A DNA stretch of 64,000 nucleotides from Pseudoselenomonas ruminantium (lineage in GTDB: Bacteria; Bacillota; Negativicutes; Selenomonadales; Selenomonadaceae): positions 1-64,000 of the forward strand of contig NZ_FOQK01000002.1 of the NCBI RefSeq assembly GCF_900113715.1, given 5' to 3'. The notes under the pieces are model-generated. The model saw only the letters and a list, made by a program, of their open reading frames with translations, ran no database searches and was not told the origin of the DNA. Made by a program: the position numbers and the translations under genes. Of the stretch, positions 45,232 through 55,979 are shown in pieces (position 1 is the stretch's first letter; each line of letters begins with the position of its first letter).

Positions 45232-46050
45232 ATGACGGATAAGAGAAAGGCAATTTTCTTTGACATCGATGGTACGCTCATCAACATCCATCGCCAGCAG
45301 ACGCATATCAGCGCGCCGGTGAAGGATGCCATCCGCGCGCTGCGCAAGGCTGGCCATCATACGTTCATCGCTTCGGGACGGCCCTATGCCTATCTGAGCG
45401 AAGAGATGCGCGACCCGGATCTGTTTGATGGGCATGTGTTGATGAATGGCGCTGTCGTGCTGGTCGAAGGCCAGGTCATCTTCCGGCAGGACTTGCCGCT
45501 GGCGACGGTGCAGAAGATGATTGCAGCAGCCGAGCAGAATCAGGTGGAATACATCCTTGAGAGTCATCCTGCGGTCTATCTGAAGGAGGAGTACAAGGCG
45601 CTGGAGAAGGTATACACTTCTATCGATATCCGCTTGGATCATTTTGTGCGTGAGTATGACCCGTCACTGGCGGGAATGCAGATTGGCAAGATCGAGTTCC
45701 TGTCGGAGACGCCGCACGCGGGAGGCTTGTTCCATGAGCTGCTGGCCTGGCCGGGGCTTACAGGTCTCATCGATCCGACGCTGCTCAAATATATGGAGAT
45801 ATACTCGGCGGATGTCTCGAAGGCGACGGGCATCGAACGAGCGCTGGAGCATCTGGGGATTCCTGCAGCTGACAGCTGTGCGTTCGGCGATGGGCTCAAC
45901 GATCTGGAGATGATGGATGCGGTCGGTACCAGCCTGGTCATGGGCAATGCCGGCAATGAGCTCAAGGCCAAGGCTGACTTTGTCCTGCCATCCGTAGATG
46001 AGGATGGCGTGGCCGAGGGGATTTATCGTCATATCTTGCAGGTGATTTGA
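45232..46050 (+). CDS. HAD-superfamily hydrolase, Cof subfamily (IIB)
   Basis: Cytoplasmic sugar-phosphate-type phosphatase of 272 residues. Motif I FFDIDGTLINIHRQ, motif II FIASGRPYAY, the large cap domain between about 85 and 190, motif III lysine in DVSKATGIERAL and motif IV FGDGLNDLEMMDAVGTSLVM. ATG 45232 is taken because motif I follows at once; the frame is open further upstream through the hairpin. Substrate unknown. Confidence 0.9.
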   Translation: MTDKRKAIFFDIDGTLINIHRQQTHISAPVKDAIRALRKAGHHTFIASGRPYAYLSEEMRDPDLFDGHVLMNGAVVLVEGQVIFRQDLPLATVQKMIAAAEQNQVEYILESHPAVYLKEEYKALEKVYTSIDIRLDHFVREYDPSLAGMQIGKIEFLSETPHAGGLFHELLAWPGLTGLIDPTLLKYMEIYSADVSKATGIERALEHLGIPAADSCAFGDGLNDLEMMDAVGTSLVMGNAGNELKAKADFVLPSVDEDGVAEGIYRHILQVI

Positions 46051-46060
46051 GGTGACAGAC

Positions 46061-47068
46061 ATGCGAAAGAAAATAGGGATAATACTGGGGCTGGTCATGC
46101 TGACAGCCGCGGTGCTGGCTGGCTGTGGCGCTGCGCCGGGCGGCAGCTCCGCAGCCAGCAGCACGGCGGCTGCCGTGGAGAGTTCCCAGGCGGCCAAGCT
46201 GACCGTAAAGATGCTCAATGTCGGGCAGGGGGATGCTATCCTCGTGCAGACGGCCGAGCAGACGGTGCTTGTCGATACGAGTGATGTCGATGAGCGCGAC
46301 AAGCTGAAGCGCGAGCTTGACAAGGCTGGCGTCAAGAGGATCGACAAGGTGATCCTGACGCATCCGCATGCTGACCATATCGGTGGCATGGCGTTATTGC
46401 TCAAGGAATATGAAGTCGGTGAGGTCTACGACAACGGCATGCCGTCGACGTCCAAGATCTACATCGGCTATATGAAGGAACTCAAGGCCAAGGGCATCAA
46501 GCGCCATGCGCTCAAGGATGGCGATGTGTTGGATCTGGGCAGCGGTGTGTCGTTCCAGGCAATGTATCCGTCGATCAAGCTGTCGGAAGAGGGAGCTGCC
46601 CCGGGGTATAAGCACGATCCGAACAATGAGTCGGTGGTCGGGAAGCTCGTATGTGGTGGATTTTCCATGCTGCTGACGGGGGATGCGGAAAAAGATGCGG
46701 AGGAGAAGCTGCTGGCAGCACATTCGGCAGATCTGCGCAGCACCATCCTGAAGTCTGGCCATCATGGCAGTGCTACGGCATCGTCGGTGCATTTCCTCAA
46801 GGCCGTATGGCCGGAGACGGTGCTGATTTCCTGCGGTCAGGGCAACGACTATGGACATCCGCATCCGGACATCCTGGCACGCTATCTGGCTGAGCCGAAG
46901 TTTACGGACCGCCGCGATGGCAAGACGAAGAAGACGAAGATTGTCAAGAATGACAAAGGCGAGGTCTTCAAGGCCAAGGTCTATGAGACCGATAAGAATG
47001 GCACGATAACGGTGACGACCGATGGCAATAGCTATGAGGTGACGGCAGAACAGGGGGCGGCACAATGA
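46061..47068 (+). CDS. Lipoprotein with metallo-beta-lactamase fold (ComEC C-domain-like)
   Basis: 335 residues. Signal peptide with lipobox VLAGC (cysteine about 23), an Ala/Ser linker, then a metallo-beta-lactamase domain: KMLNVGQGDAILVQ, the metal motif LTHPHADHIGGM, LTGDAEKDAEEKLL and LKSGHHGSATASSVHFL. This matches the hydrolase domain of ComEC without its channel part; such free-standing forms are probably secreted nucleases. ATG 46061 is preferred over GTG 46052, since GAGGTGAC is then the RBS. It overlaps a DUF3006 gene by 4 bases. Confidence 0.88.
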   Translation: MRKKIGIILGLVMLTAAVLAGCGAAPGGSSAASSTAAAVESSQAAKLTVKMLNVGQGDAILVQTAEQTVLVDTSDVDERDKLKRELDKAGVKRIDKVILTHPHADHIGGMALLLKEYEVGEVYDNGMPSTSKIYIGYMKELKAKGIKRHALKDGDVLDLGSGVSFQAMYPSIKLSEEGAAPGYKHDPNNESVVGKLVCGGFSMLLTGDAEKDAEEKLLAAHSADLRSTILKSGHHGSATASSVHFLKAVWPETVLISCGQGNDYGHPHPDILARYLAEPKFTDRRDGKTKKTKIVKNDKGEVFKAKVYETDKNGTITVTTDGNSYEVTAEQGAAQ

Positions 47069-47265
47069 TAAGCGCATATATCGACCGGATAGAGGGCGAT
47101 CTGGCTGTCCTGCTGCTCGGTGATGACATGAAGAAGGTAAACTTTCCTGTGAGCTGCCTGCCCGAACAGGTAGGGGAAGGCGACTATCTGAAGCTGGAGC
47201 TTTCCTATGATAAGGAAGCGACAGAACAGGCTGAACAGGAAGCATTGGATCTGCTCAAAGAGTAA
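47065..47265 (+). CDS. DUF3006 family small protein
   Basis: 66 residues, acidic: ISAYIDRIEGDLAVLLLGDD, VNFPVSCLPEQVGEGDYLKL, then a charged helical tail. DUF3006 proteins often sit next to ComEC-like metallo-beta-lactamase lipoproteins, and here the genes overlap by 4 bases (ATGA), suggesting joint function. The role is unknown. Confidence 0.8.
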   Translation: MISAYIDRIEGDLAVLLLGDDMKKVNFPVSCLPEQVGEGDYLKLELSYDKEATEQAEQEALDLLKE

Positions 47266-47294
47266 GAGGCTGGGGAAACTAAGGAGGAACCTTG

Positions 47295-48362
47295 ATGAAT
47301 ACGCTATTCCGCTGGGCAAGTTGGGCGGGAATCGTCCTGCTGGCTGTCATGATGCTGCTGCCGGGGGCGGCGGAAGCTGCACGTCCGGTGCAGGATCATG
47401 AGCTGAACTATTTCCAGACTTCGGAGACGACCGTTGATGGCCGCAAGGCCCTGCGCATTGAGATTGGCATGGATCGTGACAAGCTCGAGTACAAGGTCTC
47501 GACAAGACCGTATCTGACAAAGCAGCTGGTCATTGATATGGAAAATACGATGCCGGGTGAGCTGCGCAAGACAATCAAAATGAAAAGCAGTCTGGCCAGC
47601 CGTGTCCGCATTGCGGAATTGCAGCGCAATCATACGCAGGTACGCATCGATTTCACAAGTGATGTACAGGCGGAAAATTATAAGGTTTATACGCTGGATC
47701 GCGACCGCAAGGCCAAGAAGCCGTACCGGCTGGTCATCGATATCCTGGAGCCCGAAGGGGAACCTGCCGCAGGCAGTGTCGGTGGCGTGAAGGGACATAC
47801 GGTGGTCATCGATGCAGGGCACGGCGGCAGTGACAGCGGTGCCGTGGGCCCGACGGGGGTGGCTGAGAAGACAGTCACGCTGGCGGTAGCTAAGAAGGTG
47901 CAGGCGATCCTGCAGAACTCCGGTGCCCGCGTGGTCATGACCCGCACGAAGGATGTGGATGTCTATGGGCCTAACAGTACAGCGGCCCAGGAACTCCAAG
48001 CGCGCTGCAATGTAGCCAATTTCGATCCTTCGGCAGAGATCTTTGTGTCGATCCACTGCAATTCCTTCTCGAATCCTTCGGCTAATGGCATGGAGACGTA
48101 TCATTACGCTGGTTCGCGGCAGGGCAAGCGGCTGGCAGCACTGCTCAATGAGGAACTCGACAAGGAGATGGGGCTGTTCAACCGCGGCGTGAAGACGGCG
48201 AACTTCTATGTCATCAAGCATACGAATATGCCGTCCTCGCTTATCGAGCTGGCCTTTATTTCCAATTATCGGGAAGAACGGTTATTGGATTCGGACAGCC
48301 AGCAGCAGAAAATGGCCATGGCTGTTGCCCGGGCGATATCCCGCTATTTCCGCAGCGCTTGA
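47295..48362 (+). CDS. N-acetylmuramoyl-L-alanine amidase with AMIN domain
   Basis: Exported cell-wall hydrolase of 355 residues. Signal peptide to about 28 (GIVLLAVMMLLPGAAEAA), an AMIN-type beta domain at about 40-150 that targets envelope sites, then amidase_3: zinc ligands in VVIDAGHGGSDSGAVGPTG, IFVSIHCNSFSNPSANGMET and the catalytic glutamate in PSSLIELAFISNYREE. Related to AmiC; cuts stem peptides from glycan during cell separation. AAGGAGG precedes ATG 47295. Confidence 0.93.
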   Translation: MNTLFRWASWAGIVLLAVMMLLPGAAEAARPVQDHELNYFQTSETTVDGRKALRIEIGMDRDKLEYKVSTRPYLTKQLVIDMENTMPGELRKTIKMKSSLASRVRIAELQRNHTQVRIDFTSDVQAENYKVYTLDRDRKAKKPYRLVIDILEPEGEPAAGSVGGVKGHTVVIDAGHGGSDSGAVGPTGVAEKTVTLAVAKKVQAILQNSGARVVMTRTKDVDVYGPNSTAAQELQARCNVANFDPSAEIFVSIHCNSFSNPSANGMETYHYAGSRQGKRLAALLNEELDKEMGLFNRGVKTANFYVIKHTNMPSSLIELAFISNYREERLLDSDSQQQKMAMAVARAISRYFRSA

Positions 48363-48380
48363 TATATGAAGAGGTGATAG

Positions 48381-48977
48381 ATGATGAAAAGAATGAAATA
48401 CATCCTGCTGGCGATGATGACGCTGGCTTTGCTGGTGACGGCTGGCTGCGATCCGAACAACGAGAAGGGGACGGTGAACGGCTCTTCGGCGTCTGTTTCT
48501 GGCAATGGGGCAGTATCGGCTGGCAGTGCGGCTGTCTCCTCGGCCGATAAGAAAGAGGCGGCGAAGGAACTGGACATCAAGGTCTACTATCCGGATGACC
48601 AGGGACTGAAGCTCGTTGCCGTTAAGCGCACCATCAAAACCGATGCTGCGGGCAAATATGCAGCGGCGATGAAATCCCTGCTGACCGGTACGAAGCAGAA
48701 GGGACAGACCACGATCATCCCGAAGCAGGCGAAGGTCAAGAGCGTCAAGGTCAAGGGTGATACGGCCTATGTTGACTTCAACCAGGATCTTGTCAAGCAC
48801 TTCACGGGCGGCTCGACGGGAGAAGAGATGCTGGTCGGCTCTGTGGTCAACACGCTGACGGAATTCCCGGAGATCAAAAAGGTGCAGATCCTGATTGAGG
48901 GGAACAAGGTGGAGACGCTCGGCGGTCATGTGGATCTTACGGTTCCGCTTGAACGCATGAGCAGCCTGGTGAAGTAA
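48381..48977 (+). CDS. GerMN-domain lipoprotein
   Basis: 198 residues: lipoprotein signal with LLVTAGC (cysteine about 23), a Ser/Ala/Gly-rich linker to about 55, then a GerMN domain (DIKVYYPDDQGLKLVAVKR, DTAYVDFNQDLVKHFTGGST, VNTLTEFPEIKKVQILIEG). Such domains sit in envelope lipoproteins and in GerM next to amidases; adjacency to the amidase suggests a role in wall remodelling. Confidence 0.88.
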   Translation: MMKRMKYILLAMMTLALLVTAGCDPNNEKGTVNGSSASVSGNGAVSAGSAAVSSADKKEAAKELDIKVYYPDDQGLKLVAVKRTIKTDAAGKYAAAMKSLLTGTKQKGQTTIIPKQAKVKSVKVKGDTAYVDFNQDLVKHFTGGSTGEEMLVGSVVNTLTEFPEIKKVQILIEGNKVETLGGHVDLTVPLERMSSLVK

Positions 48978-49008
48978 GTTTTGACTTTTTGACAAATATT
49001 TATGACTG

Positions 49009-49038
49009 TGCGCAGAACATCTTGTGTTTCTGCGCACT
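49009..49038 (+). terminator. Perfect 10-bp stem-loop, likely weak terminator
   Basis: GTGCGCAGAA (49009-49018) pairs with TTCTGCGCAC (49029-49038), 10-base loop, followed by only TTTATGTT. It separates the GerMN gene from tig and overlaps the proposed tig -35. Confidence 0.5.
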
Positions 49039-49051
49039 TTATGTTATTATG
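49023..49051 (+). promoter_or_regulatory. Possible promoter of tig
   Basis: -35 TTGTGT (49023-49028), 17-base spacer, -10 TATTAT (49046-49051), about 85 bases before the tig ATG. Only a moderate match. Confidence 0.4.
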
Positions 49052-49135
49052 ACAGGAGTATGACATAGTAGATGGTAAAATAGTTTTATTGTGTCGTTAC
49101 CTAGAAACAGATATTACAGGAGGTCATTTCAGACA

Positions 49136-50425
49136 ATGAAGGTTACGGTTGAGAATGGTGAAAACCAGCAGGTTACTCTGACGATTGAAGTTGAAGCAGC
49201 AGAGGTTTCCAAGGCGGTTGAGCGTGCAGCTAAACGTCTGGCTAACCGTGTAAATATCCCGGGCTTCCGTAAGGGCAAAGCTCCGCGCAAGATTGTCGAG
49301 CGTCACGTTGGCATGGATGCTCTGATGCAGGAAGCTTTCGATCTCGTAGCTCCGAAAGCTTTCGATGAGGCTCTGACTGAGCAGAAGATCGAGCCGGTAA
49401 CGCGCCCGAACATCGATATCGTTACGCTTGAGGACGGCAAGGATCTCGTATTCAAGGCTACGGTTACGCCGCGTCCGGAAGTCAAGCTCGGCGAATACAA
49501 AGGCCTCAAAGTAGAGAAGGCTGCTGTTGAGATCAAAGACGAAGACGTTGAGAAACAGCTCAAGAACTTCCAGGATCGTCAGGGCAAGATGGTTGATGCT
49601 CCGGAGGGCGCTGCTGTTGCTGATGGCGACTTCACGACGCTGGATTTCGAGGGCTTTGTCGATGGTGAGGCTTTCGAGGGCGGCAAGGGCACGGACTATC
49701 CGCTGCAGATCGGTTCTGGCAGCTTCATCCCGGGCTTCGAGGAGCAGCTGATCGGCGCTAAGATCGGCGAGGAGAAGGAAGTAAACGTCAAGTTCCCGGA
49801 AGAGTACCATGCAAAAGAGCTGGCTGGCAAAGACGCTACGTTCAAATGCACGGTCCGCAGCATCAAGCAGAAAGAGCTGCCGGCTATCGATGACGAGCTC
49901 GCTAAGAAAGTCAGCACCTTCGAGACCCTCGATGAGCTCAAGGCTGACATCCGCAAGAACCTGCAGGAGAACGCTGAGCGCAAGGCTGAGAATGACCAGA
50001 AGAGCGCTGCAATCGAGCAGGCTACGAACAACACGACGGTTGACATCCCGGCTGTCATGATCGACAACCGCGTAACGTCCATGATCCAGGAAATGGCTAT
50101 GCGCCTCGAGCAGCAGGGCATGAAGCTCGAGCAGTACCTGCAGTATGCTGGCACGGACATCGCCAAGATCCGTGAGGATTACCGTGAGACGGCTGAGAAG
50201 AACGTCAAGACGGATCTCATGCTGGAAGAAGTTGCCAAAGCTGAGGATATCAAGGTTGAAGCTAAGGATCTGGATGCAGAAGTTGCTGCTATGGCAGCTG
50301 CTTATGGCGCTACGCCGCAGCAGGTTCAGAAAATCATCAAGGAGCAGGGTCGTATCGGCGATCTGGCTGCATCCGTACTCCGCAAGAAGACGGCACAGTT
50401 CATCATCGATAGCATTGCTGAGTAA
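49136..50425 (+). CDS. tig: Trigger factor
   Basis: Ribosome-associated chaperone and prolyl isomerase, 429 residues. The ribosome-binding signature is in NIPGFRKGKAPRKIVER (about residues 40-56); the FKBP-type domain spans about 150-240 (DFTTLDFEGFVDGEAFEGG, GFEEQLIGAKIGEE); the rest is the helical chaperone cradle. ATG 49136 is chosen for the family start MKVTVENGENQQV; AGGAGG lies 12 bases before. First gene of tig-clpP-clpX-lon-engB. Confidence 0.96.
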   Translation: MKVTVENGENQQVTLTIEVEAAEVSKAVERAAKRLANRVNIPGFRKGKAPRKIVERHVGMDALMQEAFDLVAPKAFDEALTEQKIEPVTRPNIDIVTLEDGKDLVFKATVTPRPEVKLGEYKGLKVEKAAVEIKDEDVEKQLKNFQDRQGKMVDAPEGAAVADGDFTTLDFEGFVDGEAFEGGKGTDYPLQIGSGSFIPGFEEQLIGAKIGEEKEVNVKFPEEYHAKELAGKDATFKCTVRSIKQKELPAIDDELAKKVSTFETLDELKADIRKNLQENAERKAENDQKSAAIEQATNNTTVDIPAVMIDNRVTSMIQEMAMRLEQQGMKLEQYLQYAGTDIAKIREDYRETAEKNVKTDLMLEEVAKAEDIKVEAKDLDAEVAAMAAAYGATPQQVQKIIKEQGRIGDLAASVLRKKTAQFIIDSIAE

Positions 50426-50452
50426 GCAGACCCTGATAATGGGGGTATATCT

Positions 50453-51064
50453 ATGAGTTATGTACCAATGGTAGTAGAGCAGTCGAATCGGGGCGAGCGC
50501 GCGTATGATATTTATTCGCGCCTGCTCAAAGACCGCATCATTTTCCTGGGCGGTCCGATTGACGACAATGTAGCCAATGTAGTCGTGGCACAGCTCCTGT
50601 TCCTCGAGTCTGAGGATCCGGACAAGGATATCTACCTCTACATCAATAGCCCGGGCGGTGTTGTTACTGCCGGTCTGGCTATCTACGATACCATGCAGTA
50701 TATCAAACCGGACGTGTCGACCATCTGCATTGGTCAGGCAGCCAGCATGGGCTCGCTGCTGCTGACGGCAGGTGCCAAGGGCAAGCGTTTTGCCCTGCCG
50801 AATTCGCGCATCATGATCCACCAGCCGCTGGGCGGTGCTCAGGGTCAGTCTACGGACATCCAGATCCAGGCCCGTGAGATCCAGCGTATCCGTGATGTCA
50901 TCAACGATATCATCGTCAATGCCACGGGCAAGACGCTGGAAGAGGTCAACAACGATACGGAGCGCGATAACTTTATGACGGCTGAGGAGGCTAAGGCCTA
51001 CGGCCTTGTTGATGAAGTGATTACCCGTCCGAAAAAAAGCAAGAAAACGGAATCTAAGGACTAA
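50453..51064 (+). CDS. clpP: ATP-dependent Clp protease proteolytic subunit
   Basis: Serine protease that forms a 14-mer barrel; 203 residues. Start [20 protein letters not shown], catalytic serine in [16 protein letters not shown] (about 99), histidine in [14 protein letters not shown], aspartate in NDTERDNFM. ClpX is encoded 11 bases downstream. Confidence 0.97.
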   Translation: MSYVPMVVEQSNRGERAYDIYSRLLKDRIIFLGGPIDDNVANVVVAQLLFLESEDPDKDIYLYINSPGGVVTAGLAIYDTMQYIKPDVSTICIGQAASMGSLLLTAGAKGKRFALPNSRIMIHQPLGGAQGQSTDIQIQAREIQRIRDVINDIIVNATGKTLEEVNNDTERDNFMTAEEAKAYGLVDEVITRPKKSKKTESKD

Positions 51065-51075
51065 GGGGTGATGGA

Positions 51076-52341
51076 ATGTTGAAGTTTGGGGATGAAAAAG
51101 GACAGCTCAAGTGCTCGTTCTGCGGCAAGACGCAGGAGCAGGTGCGCAAGCTGGTTGCTGGTCCTGGTGTCTATATCTGCGATGAATGCATCGAGCTCTG
51201 CAATGAGATTATCGAGGAAGAGTTCAGCGAAGATGTAGAGGTAGAACTCAAGGACGTCCCAAAACCGAAGGACATCCGTGCTACCCTGGATCAGTATGTA
51301 ATCGGTCAGGACGAAGCCAAGAAGAGCTTGGCGGTTGCTGTCTATAACCATTACAAACGCGTCAACATGGGGACCGTGAAAGGTGAGGATGTGGAGCTGC
51401 AGAAGTCGAACATCCTCATGCTGGGGCCGACGGGCAGCGGCAAGACGCTGCTGGCCCAGACCCTGGCCCGTATCCTGAATGTGCCGTTTGCCATCGCTGA
51501 TGCCACGTCACTGACGGAGGCCGGCTATGTCGGCGAGGATGTCGAGAATATCCTCTTGAAGCTCATTCAGGCTGCGGACTATGATGTGGAGAAGGCTGAG
51601 CGCGGTATCATCTACATCGATGAGATCGATAAGATTGCCCGCAAGTCGGAGAATCCGTCGATTACGCGTGATGTGTCGGGCGAGGGTGTCCAGCAGGCAC
51701 TGCTGAAGATTCTCGAGGGCACGACGGCTTCGGTACCGCCCCAGGGCGGCCGCAAGCATCCGCATCAGGAACTCATCCAGATCGATACGACGAATATCCT
51801 GTTCATCTGCGGTGGTGCTTTTGATGGCATCGAGAAGGTCATCGAGGGCCGTCTGGGCCAGAAGCAGATGGGATTCGGTGCCGATATCAAGTCCAAACGC
51901 AAGCGCTCCGTGGGCGATACCCTGCGCAAGCTGCTGCCGGAGGATCTCTTGAAGCACGGCCTGATCCCGGAGTTCATCGGCCGTCTGCCGGTCGTGGTGA
52001 CGCTGGATTCGCTCGATGAAGAGGCGATGATCAGCATCCTGACACAGCCGAAGAATGCACTGGTCAAACAGTACCAGAAGCTGTTGGATATGGATGGCGT
52101 CAAGCTGGAGTTTGATGATGATGCCCTGCGTCAGATTGCCAAGGAAGCGCTTAAGCGCAAGACTGGCGCGCGCGGTCTGCGTTCCATCATCGAGGCGATC
52201 ATGCGCAATGTCATGTATGATGTGCCGTCGATCCCGGGCGTAACGGCCTGCCGGGTGACCAAGGACACCGTCAATACCAAAAAAGATCCTGTCCTGACCA
52301 TCGATAAGAAGGCAAAGGACAGTGAAGAAGAGACTGCCTGA
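51076..52341 (+). CDS. clpX: Clp protease ATPase subunit ClpX
   Basis: AAA+ unfoldase of 421 residues feeding ClpP. N-terminal four-cysteine zinc domain ([22 protein letters not shown]), Walker [12 protein letters not shown], pore loop GYVGEDVE, Walker [12 protein letters not shown], sensor region with [12 protein letters not shown]. The ClpP-docking loop, usually IGF or LGF, reads MGF here ([10 protein letters not shown]). Confidence 0.97.
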   Translation: MLKFGDEKGQLKCSFCGKTQEQVRKLVAGPGVYICDECIELCNEIIEEEFSEDVEVELKDVPKPKDIRATLDQYVIGQDEAKKSLAVAVYNHYKRVNMGTVKGEDVELQKSNILMLGPTGSGKTLLAQTLARILNVPFAIADATSLTEAGYVGEDVENILLKLIQAADYDVEKAERGIIYIDEIDKIARKSENPSITRDVSGEGVQQALLKILEGTTASVPPQGGRKHPHQELIQIDTTNILFICGGAFDGIEKVIEGRLGQKQMGFGADIKSKRKRSVGDTLRKLLPEDLLKHGLIPEFIGRLPVVVTLDSLDEEAMISILTQPKNALVKQYQKLLDMDGVKLEFDDDALRQIAKEALKRKTGARGLRSIIEAIMRNVMYDVPSIPGVTACRVTKDTVNTKKDPVLTIDKKAKDSEEETA

Positions 52342-52361
52342 CGGCAGCCGGAATAAAATGA

Positions 52362-52388
52362 GGCGCTGCCGCGGCAGCGCCTTGTTCT
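52362..52388 (+). terminator. Stem-loop terminator after clpX
   Basis: GGCGCTGCC (52362-52370) pairs with GGCAGCGCC (52373-52381) over a 2-base loop; followed by TTGTTCTT, a weak T tract. Some read-through to lon is likely. Confidence 0.65.
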
Positions 52389-52415
52389 TATCTAAAAAGA
52401 AAAGGAGGGGATAGT

Positions 52416-54722
<2,307 letters not shown>

Positions 54723-54728
54723 GAAGAG

Positions 54729-54750
54729 CCTTCCCTTTTGGGAAGGTTTC
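54729..54750 (+). terminator. Short terminator between lon and engB
   Basis: CCTTCCC (54729-54735) and GGGAAGG (54740-54746) close a TTTT loop, followed by TTTC. The engB RBS starts 8 bases later, so it probably acts only in part. Confidence 0.55.
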
Positions 54751-54770
54751 TTCATGAAGGAGATGAAAGC

Positions 54771-55403
54771 ATGAGCACAAAGAAGGACAGAGTCATCATC
54801 ACCCAGGGCCAGTATGTGGCTTCGGCGGTCAAGAAGGATCAGTATCCGGAAAACGATCTGCCGGAGATTGTCTTCATCGGCCGCTCGAATGTCGGCAAGT
54901 CGTCGCTGATCAATTCGCTGACACGGGTCAACAATCTGGCGCGCGTTTCCTCGCAGCCAGGCAAGACGCAGACCATCAATTTCTTTGAAGTCGGCCTCAA
55001 GATTGCCGATGTGGAGGGGCGCAAGGCCTTCTATCTTGTCGACCTGCCAGGCTATGGCTATGCCAAGACCGGCAAGGAGAAGCGCAAGATCTGGTCAAAA
55101 TTCATCGAGGAATATCTGCTGACTTCCCAGCGGCTGCAGTTCGTCTGCCAGCTCATCGACATCCGTCATGAACCGATGGCTTCGGATGTCGAGATGTTTG
55201 AATGGCTCGTCAAGAACAACATTCCGGTGCTGATCGTGGCCACGAAGTGCGACAAGATTGGCAAGACGGTGCGGCAGAGAAGCATTGCGGCCATCAAGCG
55301 CAAGCTCGGCGTCGCGGAGCTGTCGGTGCTGCCGTATTCGTCACTGAAAAATGAAGGCCGTTCAGATTTACTTGACGTCATTGGGGATAGTTTGGTAGAA
55401 TAA
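54771..55403 (+). CDS. engB: Ribosome-biogenesis GTPase YsxC/EngB
   Basis: GTP-binding protein of 210 residues needed for large-subunit assembly. G1 FIGRSNVGKSSLINSL, G2 region with SQPGKTQTINFFEV, G3 YLVDLPGYGYAKTGKEK, G4 VATKCDKIGKT. ATG 54771 has AAGGAGATG upstream; the frame is open further back through the terminator. The lon-engB order is common in Firmicutes and proteobacteria. Confidence 0.95.
   Translation: MSTKKDRVIITQGQYVASAVKKDQYPENDLPEIVFIGRSNVGKSSLINSLTRVNNLARVSSQPGKTQTINFFEVGLKIADVEGRKAFYLVDLPGYGYAKTGKEKRKIWSKFIEEYLLTSQRLQFVCQLIDIRHEPMASDVEMFEWLVKNNIPVLIVATKCDKIGKTVRQRSIAAIKRKLGVAELSVLPYSSLKNEGRSDLLDVIGDSLVE
55372..55401 (+). promoter_or_regulatory. Promoter of ahbAB within the engB end
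   Basis: -35 TTGACG (55372-55377), 18-base spacer, extended -10 TGG-TAGAAT (55396-55401). The predicted transcript has a leader of about 90 bases. Confidence 0.65.
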
Positions 55404-55420
55404 GAGTAAAGAAATATGAA

Positions 55421-55466
55421 TCCGATTCACATCTGGGGGAAATGAGCAGCATAGATAAGAATCGGA
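55421..55466 (+). other. Stem-loop in the ahbA leader
   Basis: TCCGATTC (55421-55428) pairs perfectly with GAATCGGA (55459-55466) round a 30-base purine-rich loop containing CTGGGGGAAATGAGCAG. No T tract follows, so it is not a terminator. I do not match it to a known riboswitch; it may be a regulatory leader or a transcript-stability element. Confidence 0.4.
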
Positions 55467-55497
55467 ACGGTGTATTTATTAGGGAGAGGGATATACC

Positions 55498-55956
55498 ATG
55501 AAAGAGCTTACGTCATTTGACAAGTCTTTACTCAATCTGCTGCAAGGCAATCTGCCGGTTTGCAGCCATCCATTCGCCGCATTGGCTGACGAGCTGGGCA
55601 CCGATGAGCAGACGGTGCTGACGCGCTTGCAGATGCTGAAGCAGGAGGGATACCTGCGCCGTATCGGCACGTTCTTCAATTCGAACAAGCTGGGCTATAA
55701 GGGCACGCTGGTAGCACTGCGTGTCGAGCCGGACAAGATCGAGACGGTGGCTGAGGCCATCAACCGCTACCCGGGGGCCACGCACAACTATGAGCGCGAG
55801 GGCCGCTATAACCTTTGGTTCACTTTGCTGACGCCGTGCCTGGAGACGGAGAAGAAGATCCTCGATGAGGTCGAGGCACTGCCTGGCGTTGAGGATCTGC
55901 TGAATCTCAAGGCGAACAAGAAATACAAGATCAATGTACAGTTCAAGCTGCATTGA
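55498..55956 (+). CDS. ahbA: Siroheme decarboxylase subunit AhbA (AsnC/Lrp-like)
   Basis: 152 residues with an AsnC-type winged helix (about 10-60) and a ferredoxin-like RAM domain. The blocks YLRRIGTFFNSNKLGYKGTL, PGATHNYEREGRYNLWFTLL and INVQFKLH fit the AhbA/NirD-type family rather than true Lrp regulators. With AhbB it removes two acetate carboxyls from siroheme to give didecarboxysiroheme, on the alternative route to heme in anaerobes or to heme d1. The pair order supports this over a regulator call. Confidence 0.8.
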   Translation: MKELTSFDKSLLNLLQGNLPVCSHPFAALADELGTDEQTVLTRLQMLKQEGYLRRIGTFFNSNKLGYKGTLVALRVEPDKIETVAEAINRYPGATHNYEREGRYNLWFTLLTPCLETEKKILDEVEALPGVEDLLNLKANKKYKINVQFKLH

Positions 55957-55979
55957 TGAGGAAGACCGGGGTAGAGATG

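Noticed and set aside
49124-50821. 565-codon minus-strand frame across tig and clpP
   Set aside because: It spans two well-defined genes and their gap on the other strand and has no recognisable domain or ribosome site.
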